From: Acinetobacter variabilis
GTDB taxonomy: Bacteria > Pseudomonadota > Gammaproteobacteria > Pseudomonadales > Moraxellaceae
Reading direction: 5' to 3'
Assembly (NCBI RefSeq): GCF_000369625.1
Contig: NZ_KB850117.1
Span: forward strand, 62,001-126,000
Length of the DNA: 64,000 nucleotides
Shown here: in pieces, positions 8,994 to 17,474 of the stretch
Layout of the letters: every line of letters starts with the position of its first letter
How positions within the stretch are numbered: the stretch's first letter is position 1
Made by a program: the position numbers and the translations under genes
Notes under the pieces: model-generated
The model's input: only the letters and a program-made list of their open reading frames with translations
Told to the model about the DNA's origin: nothing
Databases searched by the model: none

Positions 8994-9830
8994 TCATTTT
9001 TTTAATGCTGCAAGCCGAATCGCTTCAATGACGTCCTCGTTTTTAAACCCAACTCGTTCTATAAATCCACGGAAAAGCCCAGGTGTACGAGCAACAAATC
9101 CATTTTTCTTCAGAACTACGACAAATTCACGGCGATTTTCTACAGCATCAACAATTGCATTGACCACTTCTTCAAGTGCAACCATTTTCCATAAGCCTGT
9201 TTGGTTACCGCCCCAAAGTTTCAGACCGGCCGGATCATCAAAAGTTTGATCCATCAACGGCGTATGAAAGAAAGTAGGATGGACACTGCCAACTCCGACA
9301 TTAAGATGTTTAAGCTCCATACGAATACTGTTGCTTAAAGCCCAAACACCAGCTTTGCTTGCACAATAAGATGACTGTAACGGTGAATGGAAAAAGGCAG
9401 CCAATGAAGAGATTGCTAGTAAATAACCTTGCTGCTTTTGCACGTAAGGCAAACCTGCTTTAAATGTTCGCCATACACCATTTAAATTAATATCCATCAC
9501 TCGATCAAACCGTTCTGGACTTGCACTTTCAATTGGTTCAAAACAGGTAATACCAGCATTGGCAATCACTACATCAATCCGGCCAAAATGTACTGCAGCG
9601 CTATTAATAGCATTCTGAAGACTTTCCATTGAACAAACATCGGCTTGCCATGCCTTGGCAATGGTATCTCCGCCAAGTGATGTAGCCTGTTTGTCTGCTG
9701 CTTCTAAATTAATATCCAATAAGGCCAATTTAGCTCCTTTCGCTGCAAAAGCAGTTGCCAAAGCTGAACCTAAACCACCTGTAGAGCCAGTAATTAAAAT
9801 TACCAATCCATCTAAGTCATATTTTGCCAT
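8994..9830 (-). CDS. Short-chain dehydrogenase/reductase
   Basis: A classical SDR of about 278 residues. The cofactor motif TGSTGGLG is near the N-terminus, NAGIT follows, and the catalytic Ser plus YCASK provide Tyr and Lys. The family interconverts alcohols and ketones with NAD(P)H. I take ATG at 9830 (MAKYDLDG) over the TTG six bases upstream, because AAGGAA stands about seven bases before it. It is followed by the thioesterase and preceded by the hydrolase with a gap of under 15 bases, so an operon is likely. Confidence 0.88.
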   Translation of the reverse strand: MAKYDLDGLVILITGSTGGLGSALATAFAAKGAKLALLDINLEAADKQATSLGGDTIAKAWQADVCSMESLQNAINSAAVHFGRIDVVIANAGITCFEPIESASPERFDRVMDINLNGVWRTFKAGLPYVQKQQGYLLAISSLAAFFHSPLQSSYCASKAGVWALSNSIRMELKHLNVGVGSVHPTFFHTPLMDQTFDDPAGLKLWGGNQTGLWKMVALEEVVNAIVDAVENRREFVVVLKKNGFVARTPGLFRGFIERVGFKNEDVIEAIRLAALKK

Positions 9831-9844
9831 AATCAATTCCTTTT

Positions 9845-10756
9845 TTAATTTGCTGAAACAGTCCGGTTAAGAAAATCAATTTGATCGTGAATGACTTTTT
9901 CAAAGCCTTGATTCACATAAATATCAAAATGACCTTCTGAATAGATTTTGATTTCTTTTTGTGGTGTTTTTTGAGCATGTTTTAAGGTGGTTTTTGCTGG
10001 AGCAACGCTATCTGTTTCACACACACAAAATAGCACTGGGCATTGAATTTTTGAGGTGAATTTACCCGGAAAATATGTCAGTAGATCGAGCGCAAATCGG
10101 GCTGCTACATAATTTCGAAATTCTGAATTTTCAGGTACAAGCTGTAGATATCCATCCTCACAATCTTTGGCTGTCATTAATGCCGCACTGTGCGGTTTCC
10201 CAGCCGATGCAACCATAATAGGTTTTGCACCAAAAATAGCACCTATTCGATCTGTTAAAGCAAGTGCAGTAACTTTAATTGAGCTGATTGGACTGGTTGC
10301 TAAGCTAGAAGCTAAACCATCTGTAAATGGGCATTGAGATATTACTGCTGCAATTGAATGATCATTTGCAGCAGTAGTAAGAACATGCCCACCACCAAAT
10401 GATGTCCCCCAAATCACAATTTTAGATTGAACAACATCTTTCTGAGTACGAACAAAACTCAAGGCTGAACGCCAGTCCTCCAATTGCTTATTGATATCCA
10501 ATAACTGGCGAGGTTCACCACCACTTGTACCAAAGTGACGATAATCAAAAAGCAAGCATCCATATCCTGCCTCAACAAATCTTTCAGCATAAGCAGGCAA
10601 GCGCATCACACGGACTGAGCCTAGGCCATGTCCCATCACAATGATCGGATATGGTCCATTTGTAGTGGGTTTATAAAGCGTTCCACTGCAATAAGAGTTT
10701 CCAGATTTAAATTGTATTTCATTGATTTCTGGCTTCTTAGTATTTTTTACTGCCAT
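9845..10756 (-). CDS. Alpha/beta hydrolase
   Basis: A hydrolase of about 303 residues. It has the oxyanion-hole motif GHGLGS, the nucleophile elbow GTSFGGG, a late Asp in CETDS and a His in SEGHFDIY, giving a full Ser-Asp-His triad. It resembles the X-prolyl-peptidase-like/esterase branch; the substrate is unknown. I prefer the ATG at 10756 (MAVKNTKK), which follows GGAG at a good distance, over the ATG four codons upstream. It is first in the minus-strand set and transcribed away from an AraC-type gene. Confidence 0.85.
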   Translation of the reverse strand: MAVKNTKKPEINEIQFKSGNSYCSGTLYKPTTNGPYPIIVMGHGLGSVRVMRLPAYAERFVEAGYGCLLFDYRHFGTSGGEPRQLLDINKQLEDWRSALSFVRTQKDVVQSKIVIWGTSFGGGHVLTTAANDHSIAAVISQCPFTDGLASSLATSPISSIKVTALALTDRIGAIFGAKPIMVASAGKPHSAALMTAKDCEDGYLQLVPENSEFRNYVAARFALDLLTYFPGKFTSKIQCPVLFCVCETDSVAPAKTTLKHAQKTPQKEIKIYSEGHFDIYVNQGFEKVIHDQIDFLNRTVSAN

Positions 10757-10903
10757 TTTGCACTCCATTGAAACAACAGATACCGTTCATTACTGCAACG
10801 AATGATGCAAAAGATATTGAATGAAAATGAAGCTGTTAGCTTGACTCTTAATGACAGCCTACTTGATACTTCACGCCATAAAGCTAGAAACTCAGGTTAA
10901 TTA
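10757..10903. promoter_or_regulatory. Divergent promoter region, hydrolase set / araC-type regulator
   Basis: About 145 bases separate two divergent starts, so both promoters and the regulator's binding sites should lie here. No clear repeat could be assigned as operator. A 32-codon frame from about 10803 overlaps this region but is not believable as a gene. Confidence 0.5.
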
Positions 10904-11911
10904 ATGAGCAAACCAATCTATAGAAAAATGATTCCTGAAACATACGTGCATGTACTCTATGACTATCTTGAAGCAAAAAAAATAATCCCAGACGAAATCT
11001 TAAAATATCCTTGCCCACAACCTCTTACAAACGCTTTAAAAGGTATTTCTATTGAATTATGGGAACAATTACTTTCACGTGCTGCAATCGCCCTAGCTGA
11101 TCCAATGTTAGGTTTACATCTTGGACAAAAGATTACTCCAAGGCATCTTGGCGTTTTGGGCTATGTATTATTAGCTTGCGACAATCTTGCTTCGGCTTTA
11201 GAAAAACTGGAAAAATATCAAAGGTTAATATTCGATGTGATTCCAATGATTACACGAGAAGGTCCAGATTGGGTGGAATTAGTTTGGGACACCACCTTAT
11301 ACAAACCAGATTTATTGGTTGATGAAACAGGTATTACTGTCATTATGCAGTTCTGTAGAAGTTCCGTTCAGAAAAATATTACACCTATATTTGTACAATT
11401 TATGCATGATTGTCCTGATGATTTGATGCAGTACGAGCAATATTTTGGTTGTCCAGTTTTATTTAATCAATCTGAAACTGTGATACGAATTAGTAAAGAA
11501 ACTCTAGAGCTCCCAATAAAGACCTTAGACCCAAGTCTATTAACAATTATAGAACAGCATGCAAACCAGCTATTGGAGCAATTGCCCAAGGAAGAACCAA
11601 TAATTGAGGCAGTGCGTAAAGCTATCGCACATCAATTGCCACATGGTGAACCAACAATAGAACTTATTGCAGAAAAACTTTGTCGTTCACCTCGTACACT
11701 TCAACGAAAGCTTCAAAATGCCAATACAAATTTTCGCAATGAACTTAATATAGTCCGCCAAGAACTGGCAGACTCATATTTAAAAAATACAGATATACAA
11801 ATTGCTGATATTGCATTAATGCTTGGATATTCTGAACATAGTGCTTTTACTCGGGCATATAAAGCCATGACAGGTGTTTCACCGCAACAAAGCAGAGATC
11901 AAGTTTATTAA
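10904..11911 (+). CDS. AraC-family transcriptional regulator (OruR/ArgR-like sensor domain)
   Basis: The 335 residues fit the Arabinose_bd-type N-domain (about 20-210) plus a C-terminal AraC double helix-turn-helix. LIAEKLCRSPRTLQRKLQ near 250-267 is the first helix pair, and IADIALMLGYSEHSAFTRAY near 300-320 is the second, followed by GVSPQQSR. Regulators of this build often activate adjacent catabolic genes. Divergence from the hydrolase-SDR-thioesterase set suggests it controls them; the inducer is unknown. Confidence 0.9.
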   Translation: MSKPIYRKMIPETYVHVLYDYLEAKKIIPDEILKYPCPQPLTNALKGISIELWEQLLSRAAIALADPMLGLHLGQKITPRHLGVLGYVLLACDNLASALEKLEKYQRLIFDVIPMITREGPDWVELVWDTTLYKPDLLVDETGITVIMQFCRSSVQKNITPIFVQFMHDCPDDLMQYEQYFGCPVLFNQSETVIRISKETLELPIKTLDPSLLTIIEQHANQLLEQLPKEEPIIEAVRKAIAHQLPHGEPTIELIAEKLCRSPRTLQRKLQNANTNFRNELNIVRQELADSYLKNTDIQIADIALMLGYSEHSAFTRAYKAMTGVSPQQSRDQVY

Positions 11912-12046
11912 TAGGGAAAAATGAGAAGCATCTCCTACTTATTTTTGTTTATGCAATTGAATAGTTACAGCTATATCAAACTGAACCGTACCGGGTTTGT
12001 CGGAGAGTCAATATTCTGAGTGAGAAGCACTGCTTCGCAAGGTTCG

Positions 12047-12364
12047 ATGACGAAATTAAAATATACCCCTGAAATCAGAGAAAGAGCGGTTCAATTATTG
12101 ATTGAATCTGAAAAAGATTATCCATCGAATTGGGCTGCAATCACAGCAATTGCGCCTAAGATTGGTTGTACTCCTGAAACACTTCGTGCCTGGCATCAAA
12201 AGCATTTAGATCAGCAAAATCTTATTAAAGTACAACAGATATCTGATCAAGAAAAAATGAAGCAAATGGAACGTGAAATTAAAGAATTAAAGCGTGCCAA
12301 TGAAATTCTACGTAAAGCAGCCGCTTTTTTCGCCCAGGCGGAGCTCGACCGCCCACACAAATAA
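12047..12364 (+). CDS. IS3 transposase OrfA
   Basis: This is the helix-turn-helix protein of an IS3 element, binding the element ends. It has about 105 residues. The HTH_Tnp_1 domain starts MTKLKYTPEIRERAVQLL, with a TPETLRAWHQKH recognition region, and a C-terminal leucine-zipper-like coiled coil follows (MKQMEREIKELKRANEILRK). I use the ATG at 12047; an upstream GTG would add nine unlikely residues. The stop overlaps the OrfB ATG by one base (TAATG). Confidence 0.88.
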   Translation: MTKLKYTPEIRERAVQLLIESEKDYPSNWAAITAIAPKIGCTPETLRAWHQKHLDQQNLIKVQQISDQEKMKQMEREIKELKRANEILRKAAAFFAQAELDRPHK

Positions 12365-13265
12365 TGGTGGATTTTATCCATAACAATAAAGATCGATATG
12401 GTGTTGATGCGATTTGTAGGATTTTACCGATCGCAGCTTCAACCTATTACCGAACTTTAGATCTCGCGGACAATCCAGAACAGCGAGCGAAACGAGATCT
12501 ACATGATGAGCATCATGCTGAACAAATTCAACGAATTTGGAAAGAAAGTTCAGGTCGGTATGGTGTACGTAAGATCTGGCAAAAACTGAAACGTGAAGGC
12601 TATATTATTGCACGCTGTACTGTTGCTCGATTGATGCAGAAGCTAGGGATACAAGGTGTTTGGCGAGGTAAGAAAAAACAAACCACCCGTAGCCGAGATG
12701 ACCAAAAACGAGCAGATGATTTAGTGAAACGTAATTTTAATGCTGATCAGCCTAATCACTTGTGTGTTGCTGACTTTACCTATATTCAAACAAATTCAGG
12801 CTGGGTCTATACTGCCTTTATTATTGATGTGTTCTCACGAGCAATTGTTGGATGGAAAGTATCGACACGGATGAATACAGATATGGTGCTCGATGCACTT
12901 GAGCAAGCATTACATGATCGAGGCATGCCAAAGAATGTGATTCATCATTCCGATAGAGGTGTTCAATATCTTTCTATTCGCTATACCAATCGTTTAGAAG
13001 CTGCAAATTTACGAGCATCAATCGGTACAACGGGGACTCATACGATAATGCTCTGGCTGAAACGGTGAATGGCTTATACAAAACAGAGATGATTGAATAT
13101 TTAAAAGCAGATTGGCAAGGTTTAGCAGATGTACAACTTGCGACACTAAACTGGGTAGATTGGTTCAATAAAAAGCGTGTACACAGTGCACCGGGTTATG
13201 TATCGCCTTTTGAGTTTGAAGCAATGTACTATGATAAGATTAACCCGTTAGGTCAGGTGGCCTAA
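12364..13265 (+). pseudogene. IS3 transposase OrfB, frameshifted
   Basis: The integrase core is clear: HTH_21 region, then CVADFTYI with the first catalytic Asp and HHSDRGVQY with the second. After GTTG the frame is lost at about 13032-13036. Restoring one G to a run of four Gs gives DSYDNALAETVNGLYKTEMI, which joins the second frame (13065-13265) with the expected catalytic Glu. A single G deletion in a homopolymer therefore broke the gene. It could also be a sequencing error. Confidence 0.88.
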
Positions 13266-13415
13266 CTTAAATAAAAAAGTCTCTGATAAATCCGGTGAGG
13301 TTCAAAATGCGATTTATGGCTTTTTTATGTAAAAAAAAGTAATATCTGTTTTATTATTAAATTATAACAATTAGTATAAATATACCTATGATTTACAGAT
13401 GAAAAAGGTATTTAA

Positions 13416-13766
13416 ATGAAATATTTTTTAAGTTTAACTTTGTTAGTTTTAGCAATGACTGGGTGTACTTCGAGTCCAAAGACTGAAACTTTACAAGATA
13501 AGGCTACAAGAAATACTTCAGCTGATACGCAGGTCCTTAAATTTTCTGGTCCAAATGGTTTATTAATTTTTCTGAAATCATCGGATAACTTTGAAACTGC
13601 TTTAATGACTGATAACTCAGGCATGGTATATCGTTTAAAGCAAACAGTTGCTGGTAGTGGTATTCGTTTAGCTAATAATAATGGAGTTTCAATTCACTTT
13701 AAACGTGGTGAAGGGGTTGTTGAATTTGTAAAAGACCAGCCAATCAGCATTACTGAAGTAAAATAA
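13416..13766 (+). CDS. MliC-like lipoprotein, putative lysozyme inhibitor
   Basis: The 116-residue precursor has a lipoprotein signal peptide with lipobox LAMTGC, so the mature protein starts at Cys17. The rest resembles the MliC domain: a strand-rich core with MVYRLKQTVAGSGIRLANNN and a following FKRGEGVVEF that parallels the SGxxY-loop and kG-E-A elements of MliC inhibitors of C-type lysozyme. The canonical cysteine pair is absent, so the match is partial. It is monocistronic and AT-rich upstream. A PliG-like gene lies about 1.3 kb away, suggesting a shared theme of lysozyme resistance. Confidence 0.55.
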   Translation: MKYFLSLTLLVLAMTGCTSSPKTETLQDKATRNTSADTQVLKFSGPNGLLIFLKSSDNFETALMTDNSGMVYRLKQTVAGSGIRLANNNGVSIHFKRGEGVVEFVKDQPISITEVK

Positions 13767-13968
13767 TAAGGTTTAAACTTTAAGAGAACCCCACACCATA
13801 ATCTGCATACCGAAAGTTGGACACTATTCCTTGAAATGTGGTCAAACATAATCAAGGACTAATTCGCACTCTGTTAACGGGTGAATTCAAACATGAGGTG
13901 CGACAGTTGCAAAAGTCTTATGATAATCTGTGTGATTCATAGACATCACTTCAATATAATGGGTGTCT
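13767..13968. other. IS-derived sequence between lipoprotein gene and IS481 remnant
   Basis: No gene is seen. A TGTCTATGAA-type block with an inverted counterpart TTCATAGACA at about 13939-13948 probably marks the left end of the IS481 element. The part at 13795-13930 looks like older IS debris but cannot be assigned. Confidence 0.3.
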
Positions 13969-14935
13969 ATGAACAGAGAAATTCAACAAAGCCTCGTATG
14001 GGTTAAATTATTTGAAGAGACCAATAATGCTGGCCTGGTTTGTCGGAGATGTGGCATTTCTAGACCAACTTTACGCAAGTGGTGGAAACGATATTCTGAA
14101 CAAGGTATTGATGGATTAAGTAGTCATAGTAAATGTCCCTTAAAATCGCCAAATACTAAAATCAATGCTGAGCTAGAAGCTTTAATATTGGAAATGCGCT
14201 CAGCTAGAAATCTTGGTGCTCGACGTTTGCAAACCGAATTAATGAGCTGCACGGAGTCTCGTTGTCCTTGGCGACTATCCATAAAGTACTATCCACCCAT
14301 TAAGTCAAACCGATTAAAAAATTCCGTCGTAAAGTAGATTACATTTGTTATGAACGTCCATTACCAGGCGATAGAATTCAAATGGATACCTGTAAACTGG
14401 GTCCTGGACTATATCAGTACACATCTATCGATGACTGCACACGATATCGCGTTTTAAGGATATATAAACGCCGAACAGCTGCGAATACACTCGACTTTTT
14501 AACTGTGTAATTGAAGAAATGCCTTTTCCCATACAGCGAATACGGACCGATCGTGGACGAGAATTTTTTGCTGAAAAAGTACAGAAAAAATGATGCAGTA
14601 TGGGATCAAATTTAAGCCGAATAAACCGGGTTCACCTTATCTGAATGGCAAGGTAGCGCTCACAAAAGACTGATGAATCTGAGTTCTACGCTACTGTAGA
14701 TATCGATTCAGAGGAAATTCAGAGCAAACTGGCAGAATGGCAGCATTACTATAACTGGATGAGACCACATTCAGCTTTGAAAGATAAAACACCGATGGAA
14801 AGGTACTTTGAATTATGTGAAGAATCTCCTTTCTTAGGTGAAGTCCAGAAGCAATACGACCCCTCAAATGAACGGATTCAACATGCCAATGACAAAATGT
14901 ATTTAGAAATTGCTAAATTGAAACGATCTCCATGA
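13969..14935 (+). pseudogene. IS481-family transposase, multiply frameshifted
   Basis: Reading across frames gives a full IS481 protein: the N-terminal HTH (CRRCGISRPTLRKWWKRY), then QMDTCKLG, RTDRGREFF and a C-terminal NWMRPHSALKDKTPMERYFE. Breaks occur near 14245, at an in-frame TAA near 14317, near 14505, near 14590 and near 14660. The gene is dead several times over. Confidence 0.85.
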
Positions 14936-14937
14936 AT

Positions 14938-15204
14938 TACGTATCTATATCATTTTTACTAATATAAAAACATATGAATAAAAATCACGCCCCGTTTAAC
15001 TGGCAATAGTTTTTGAACCCTGGTATAAAAGCTTAAAAAAATCTAGCAAGTCTTTATTTAATGCCAATACTCATCCAGTATTGAGGTTTTTTATCTTTTC
15101 TTGCCTGTGATCTAGGTTGTAATACTCTAATTTCATACTCACCTGAAGCAGGTAAAATATAAATACCATTATCATCAAGCTCTGGAGAATATTCTCCAAG
15201 ATTG
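14938..15204. repeat. Segment duplicated at 838-1100
   Basis: The 3' flank and C-terminal coding part of the PliG-like gene are nearly identical to 838-1100. This copy continues into the intact gene, so it is the parental one. Homology begins just after the IS481 transposase remnant. Confidence 0.85.
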
Positions 15205-15485
15205 ATGGAGTCTTTTAATTGATTACCCCATAAGTAAGCTTCAACATTTCCTCCAGTCAACTTCACTTTTAACTTTTGCCCTTTTTTAGCATAAAATTTG
15301 TAGGAATCATACTTGTATCCATCTATCCTTCCATAATAATTTGCAGAGTAAGCTTTTTTAGCAAACTTAACTACAATAGTCTTTCGTATATCATTGTTAT
15401 CATTTGCAAGTACGACAGGGCTAACTATAGTTAAAGTTAGGGCTATCAAAGCGCCAGCTAGTAATTTCGTATTCGCTATTTCCAT
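15054..15485 (-). CDS. Secreted PliG-like protein, putative g-type lysozyme inhibitor
   Basis: The 143-residue precursor has an N-terminal signal peptide with a cleavage site near VLANDN. The mature part is a single small beta-rich domain: VVKFAKKAYSANYYGRIDGY, then YKFYAKKGQKLKVKLTGGN, then PASGEYEIRVLQPRSQARK. This layout matches periplasmic g-type lysozyme inhibitors (PliG) as I know them. Homologues are sometimes mislabelled as DNA breaking-rejoining proteins. Function is inferred from family resemblance only. A C-terminal copy persists at 950-1100. Confidence 0.6.
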   Translation of the reverse strand: MEIANTKLLAGALIALTLTIVSPVVLANDNNDIRKTIVVKFAKKAYSANYYGRIDGYKYDSYKFYAKKGQKLKVKLTGGNVEAYLWGNQLKDSINLGEYSPELDDNGIYILPASGEYEIRVLQPRSQARKDKKPQYWMSIGIK

Positions 15486-15634
15486 AATAAGGTTACCCTA
15501 ATTCTTGTATCGCTCCTGACATAATAACATTACTAATAAGTAACCATGAATCATGGAGCAGAAATGTGAATAGTCATAACATGGGGTTGCACTTCAAATG
15601 CCAATTTAAGACTTGCAAAATCAATGGTTAATTA

Positions 15635-15658
15635 ATTGGTTACTAGGGAATAACCAAT
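15635..15658. promoter_or_regulatory. Inverted repeat upstream of the integrase
   Basis: Arms ATTGGTTA (15635-15642) and TAACCAAT (15651-15658) have an 8-base spacer. It could be a protein-binding site or part of a recombination site for the adjacent integrase. Nothing decides between these. Confidence 0.35.
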
Positions 15659-15699
15659 CTAAATATAAATTTTATTTAACAATTACTTATAAAAATATG

Positions 15700-15720
15700 T
15701 GATGCGTATGATACGCATCA
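15700..15720. promoter_or_regulatory. Perfect 21-base palindrome upstream of the integrase
   Basis: The arms TGATGCGTAT and ATACGCATCA (10+1+10) lie 67 bases before the integrase start. There is no U-tract, so a terminator is unlikely. A dimeric repressor or excisionase site controlling the integrase is the natural reading. Confidence 0.55.
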
Positions 15721-15787
15721 TATGAATATCGCTTAAATTTGCTATAATTGAATTGAGCAGTGCCATTTGTGGTTAGGTTAAAAATTC

Positions 15788-16993
15788 ATGAGTCTTACTG
15801 AAATTAAGGTACGTCAAGCTAAACCAAAGGAAAAAATCTATTTTCTGGCAGATGATGACGGCTTAAGTTTGAAGGTAGAACCAAACGGACGTAAATCTTG
15901 GAGTTACCGCTATTCACTTGCAGGGACAAATAAACGTCCTCGCATGAAGTTGGGTGAATATCCGGTAATGTCCTTGAAAGAGGCCAGATCAGTCCGGGAT
16001 GAATATAAATTTAATAATTATGAAAATAAACCACTGCATAAAAAATACATCAAAACTTTTCAGGATATTTGTGAAGAGTGGTTAGAATTTAAAATTAAAA
16101 ATTCCTTTAAAGATGAACCACGATGCGGTGTAATTCAGCTCGCAAAAAAATGTTTAGATCAGGATGTTTATCCAAATATTGGACTAATGCCATTTATGGA
16201 AATTAAAAGATATGATCTAGTTAAGATTATTAAAAATATAGAATCTAGAAATGTAAAAGAACCTGTAAAGAAAGCCTATAGTTATTTAAATCAGATTTAT
16301 GATTATGCGGTAGCGATGGGGTATTGTGAATATAATATTGCACATGGACTTCATAAAATATTAATCAATAATAAAATTAAAAAAAATTATCCGTATTTAA
16401 ACTCAGATGAACTATCTAGCTTTTTAGCTAGATTAAAGCAGGTTAATACAGATCCTATTATTAAAAAAGCCCTATTATTTAAGTTATATACAGGCGTACG
16501 AGGTGGGGAATTACTGCTTTGTGAACCGCATCACTTCGATCTAGATAAAAAAATATGGAAAATACCAGCCTTACATATTAAACAATATAGAAGAAAAGTT
16601 ATTTTAGGTCATGATATTCCTGAATTTTTAGTTCCACTATCCGATCAAGCACTTGAAGTTGTAAGATCTGCACTAATCTGGTCTCATGGAGACAAATATG
16701 TTTTTTCCAGTCCAAGAAATAATAATAAACCCATTCATTTTAATACCCTGAACTTAATTATTAGAAAGATGGGATATACTAAAAATGAACTATCATCTCA
16801 TGGTTTGCGCTCAACATTTAGTACCATATTAAATGAATCCGGTTTATTTCAATCAAATTGGATTGAAGCACAGCTATCTCATACTGATAAAAATAAAACC
16901 CGTGCAAGTTATAATCATGCAGAATATTTTAATCAGCGTATGGAAATAATGCAATGGTGGGGCGATTTTATTGATAGTTGTACTGTAAATTAA
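15788..16993 (+). CDS. Tyrosine recombinase, P4/DUF4102-type integrase
   Basis: The 401-residue protein has an N-terminal arm-binding DUF4102 domain (about 1-85; LSLKVEPNGRKSWSYRY), a SAM-like core-binding domain (about 90-190) and the catalytic domain. Catalytic residues are visible: Arg in TGVRGGE, His-x-x-Arg in SSHGLRST, and SHTDKNKTRASYNHAEY with the Tyr nucleophile. Such integrases insert genomic islands, often at tRNA genes, but no tRNA gene is seen nearby. It may mark an island whose contents were rearranged by IS elements. Its own AT-rich codon use differs from the housekeeping genes. Confidence 0.92.
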   Translation: MSLTEIKVRQAKPKEKIYFLADDDGLSLKVEPNGRKSWSYRYSLAGTNKRPRMKLGEYPVMSLKEARSVRDEYKFNNYENKPLHKKYIKTFQDICEEWLEFKIKNSFKDEPRCGVIQLAKKCLDQDVYPNIGLMPFMEIKRYDLVKIIKNIESRNVKEPVKKAYSYLNQIYDYAVAMGYCEYNIAHGLHKILINNKIKKNYPYLNSDELSSFLARLKQVNTDPIIKKALLFKLYTGVRGGELLLCEPHHFDLDKKIWKIPALHIKQYRRKVILGHDIPEFLVPLSDQALEVVRSALIWSHGDKYVFSSPRNNNKPIHFNTLNLIIRKMGYTKNELSSHGLRSTFSTILNESGLFQSNWIEAQLSHTDKNKTRASYNHAEYFNQRMEIMQWWGDFIDSCTVN

Positions 16994-17024
16994 TGGTTAT
17001 GAAATCCAAGTTTTAATTAGAATA

Positions 17025-17160
17025 GGCTTTGTTGCACAAACCTATTCACCGCCATAAATCATTATCTAAAATTGCATCTCGTGGTAAAAGCTCAATGGGC
17101 CGGTTCTATGGCTATAAATTACATGTTGTGATGAATCAACTTAGAGAAATAGTCTGTTCA
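17025..17160 (+). mobile_element. IS982-type transposase remnant with an IS5-like end
   Basis: It begins GGCTTTGTTGCACAAACC and then encodes a short run (HKSLSKIASRGKSSMG, FYGYKLHVVMNQ) typical of the IS982 DDE domain. Only about 40 codons remain, without a start. Confidence 0.6.
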
Positions 17161-17169
17161 CAATGATGA

Positions 17170-17286
17170 TTTCTCTTAACTCGTAAAGTTTATGAAGGTG
17201 TTGAACGTGTTCAATTGAATCTTAAGCAAGGTAAATGGATAGAAGAGAACTTCATTAAGTCGTATCAAAATATTCTTGAAAAATAG
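17170..17286 (+). pseudogene. C-terminal remnant of a mesX (DUF1852) paralogue
   Basis: The frame reads LTRKVYEGVERV, then LKQGKWIEENFIKSYQNIL, then a stop. It aligns with the C-terminus of the intact protein at 22301-23284 (LTRIVYDRVERG, VKQGKWTEENFIKPYQDIL). All upstream coding sequence is gone, replaced by IS982 debris at the junction near 17165. The divergence shows an old second copy rather than a recent duplication. Confidence 0.8.
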
Positions 17287-17422
17287 GCATTTCATTTCAC
17301 ATTAGAGCGAGAATCTAATGAGAAAGTTGCCTGATTGAATGTAGTGAATAGATTCATTGCATAATTATTGACTAAAATTTTCTATATCAGCCTATTTAAG
17401 ATTAATCGGGCTGATTCTATTA

Positions 17423-17444
17423 GGTCGAATATAATTGCGACCTG
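17423..17444. promoter_or_regulatory. Inverted repeat upstream of the MTHFR-like gene
   Basis: The arms AGGTCG and CGACCT have a 10-base spacer and end 30 bases before the start codon. A regulator-binding site is possible; there is no U-tract to suggest a terminator. Confidence 0.35.
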
Positions 17445-17474
17445 CTTTAATCATTTTTATTTGAACTTTATTTT

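Larger units (their letters stand above)
11982..13304 (+). mobile_element. IS3-family element (1323 bp)
   Basis: The terminal inverted repeats are easily read. The left end begins TGAACCGTACCGGGTTTGTC, and the right end, read on the minus strand, begins TGAACCTCACCGGATTTATC. OrfA and OrfB lie between them with the usual arrangement. No matching 3-bp target duplication is visible (AAC left, AAA right). OrfB has a frameshift, so this copy is probably not autonomous. Confidence 0.9.

Noticed and set aside
10803..10901. 32-codon frame between the hydrolase and araC-type genes
   Set aside because: It is short, has no recognised relatives, no clear ribosome site, and overlaps the divergent promoter region.
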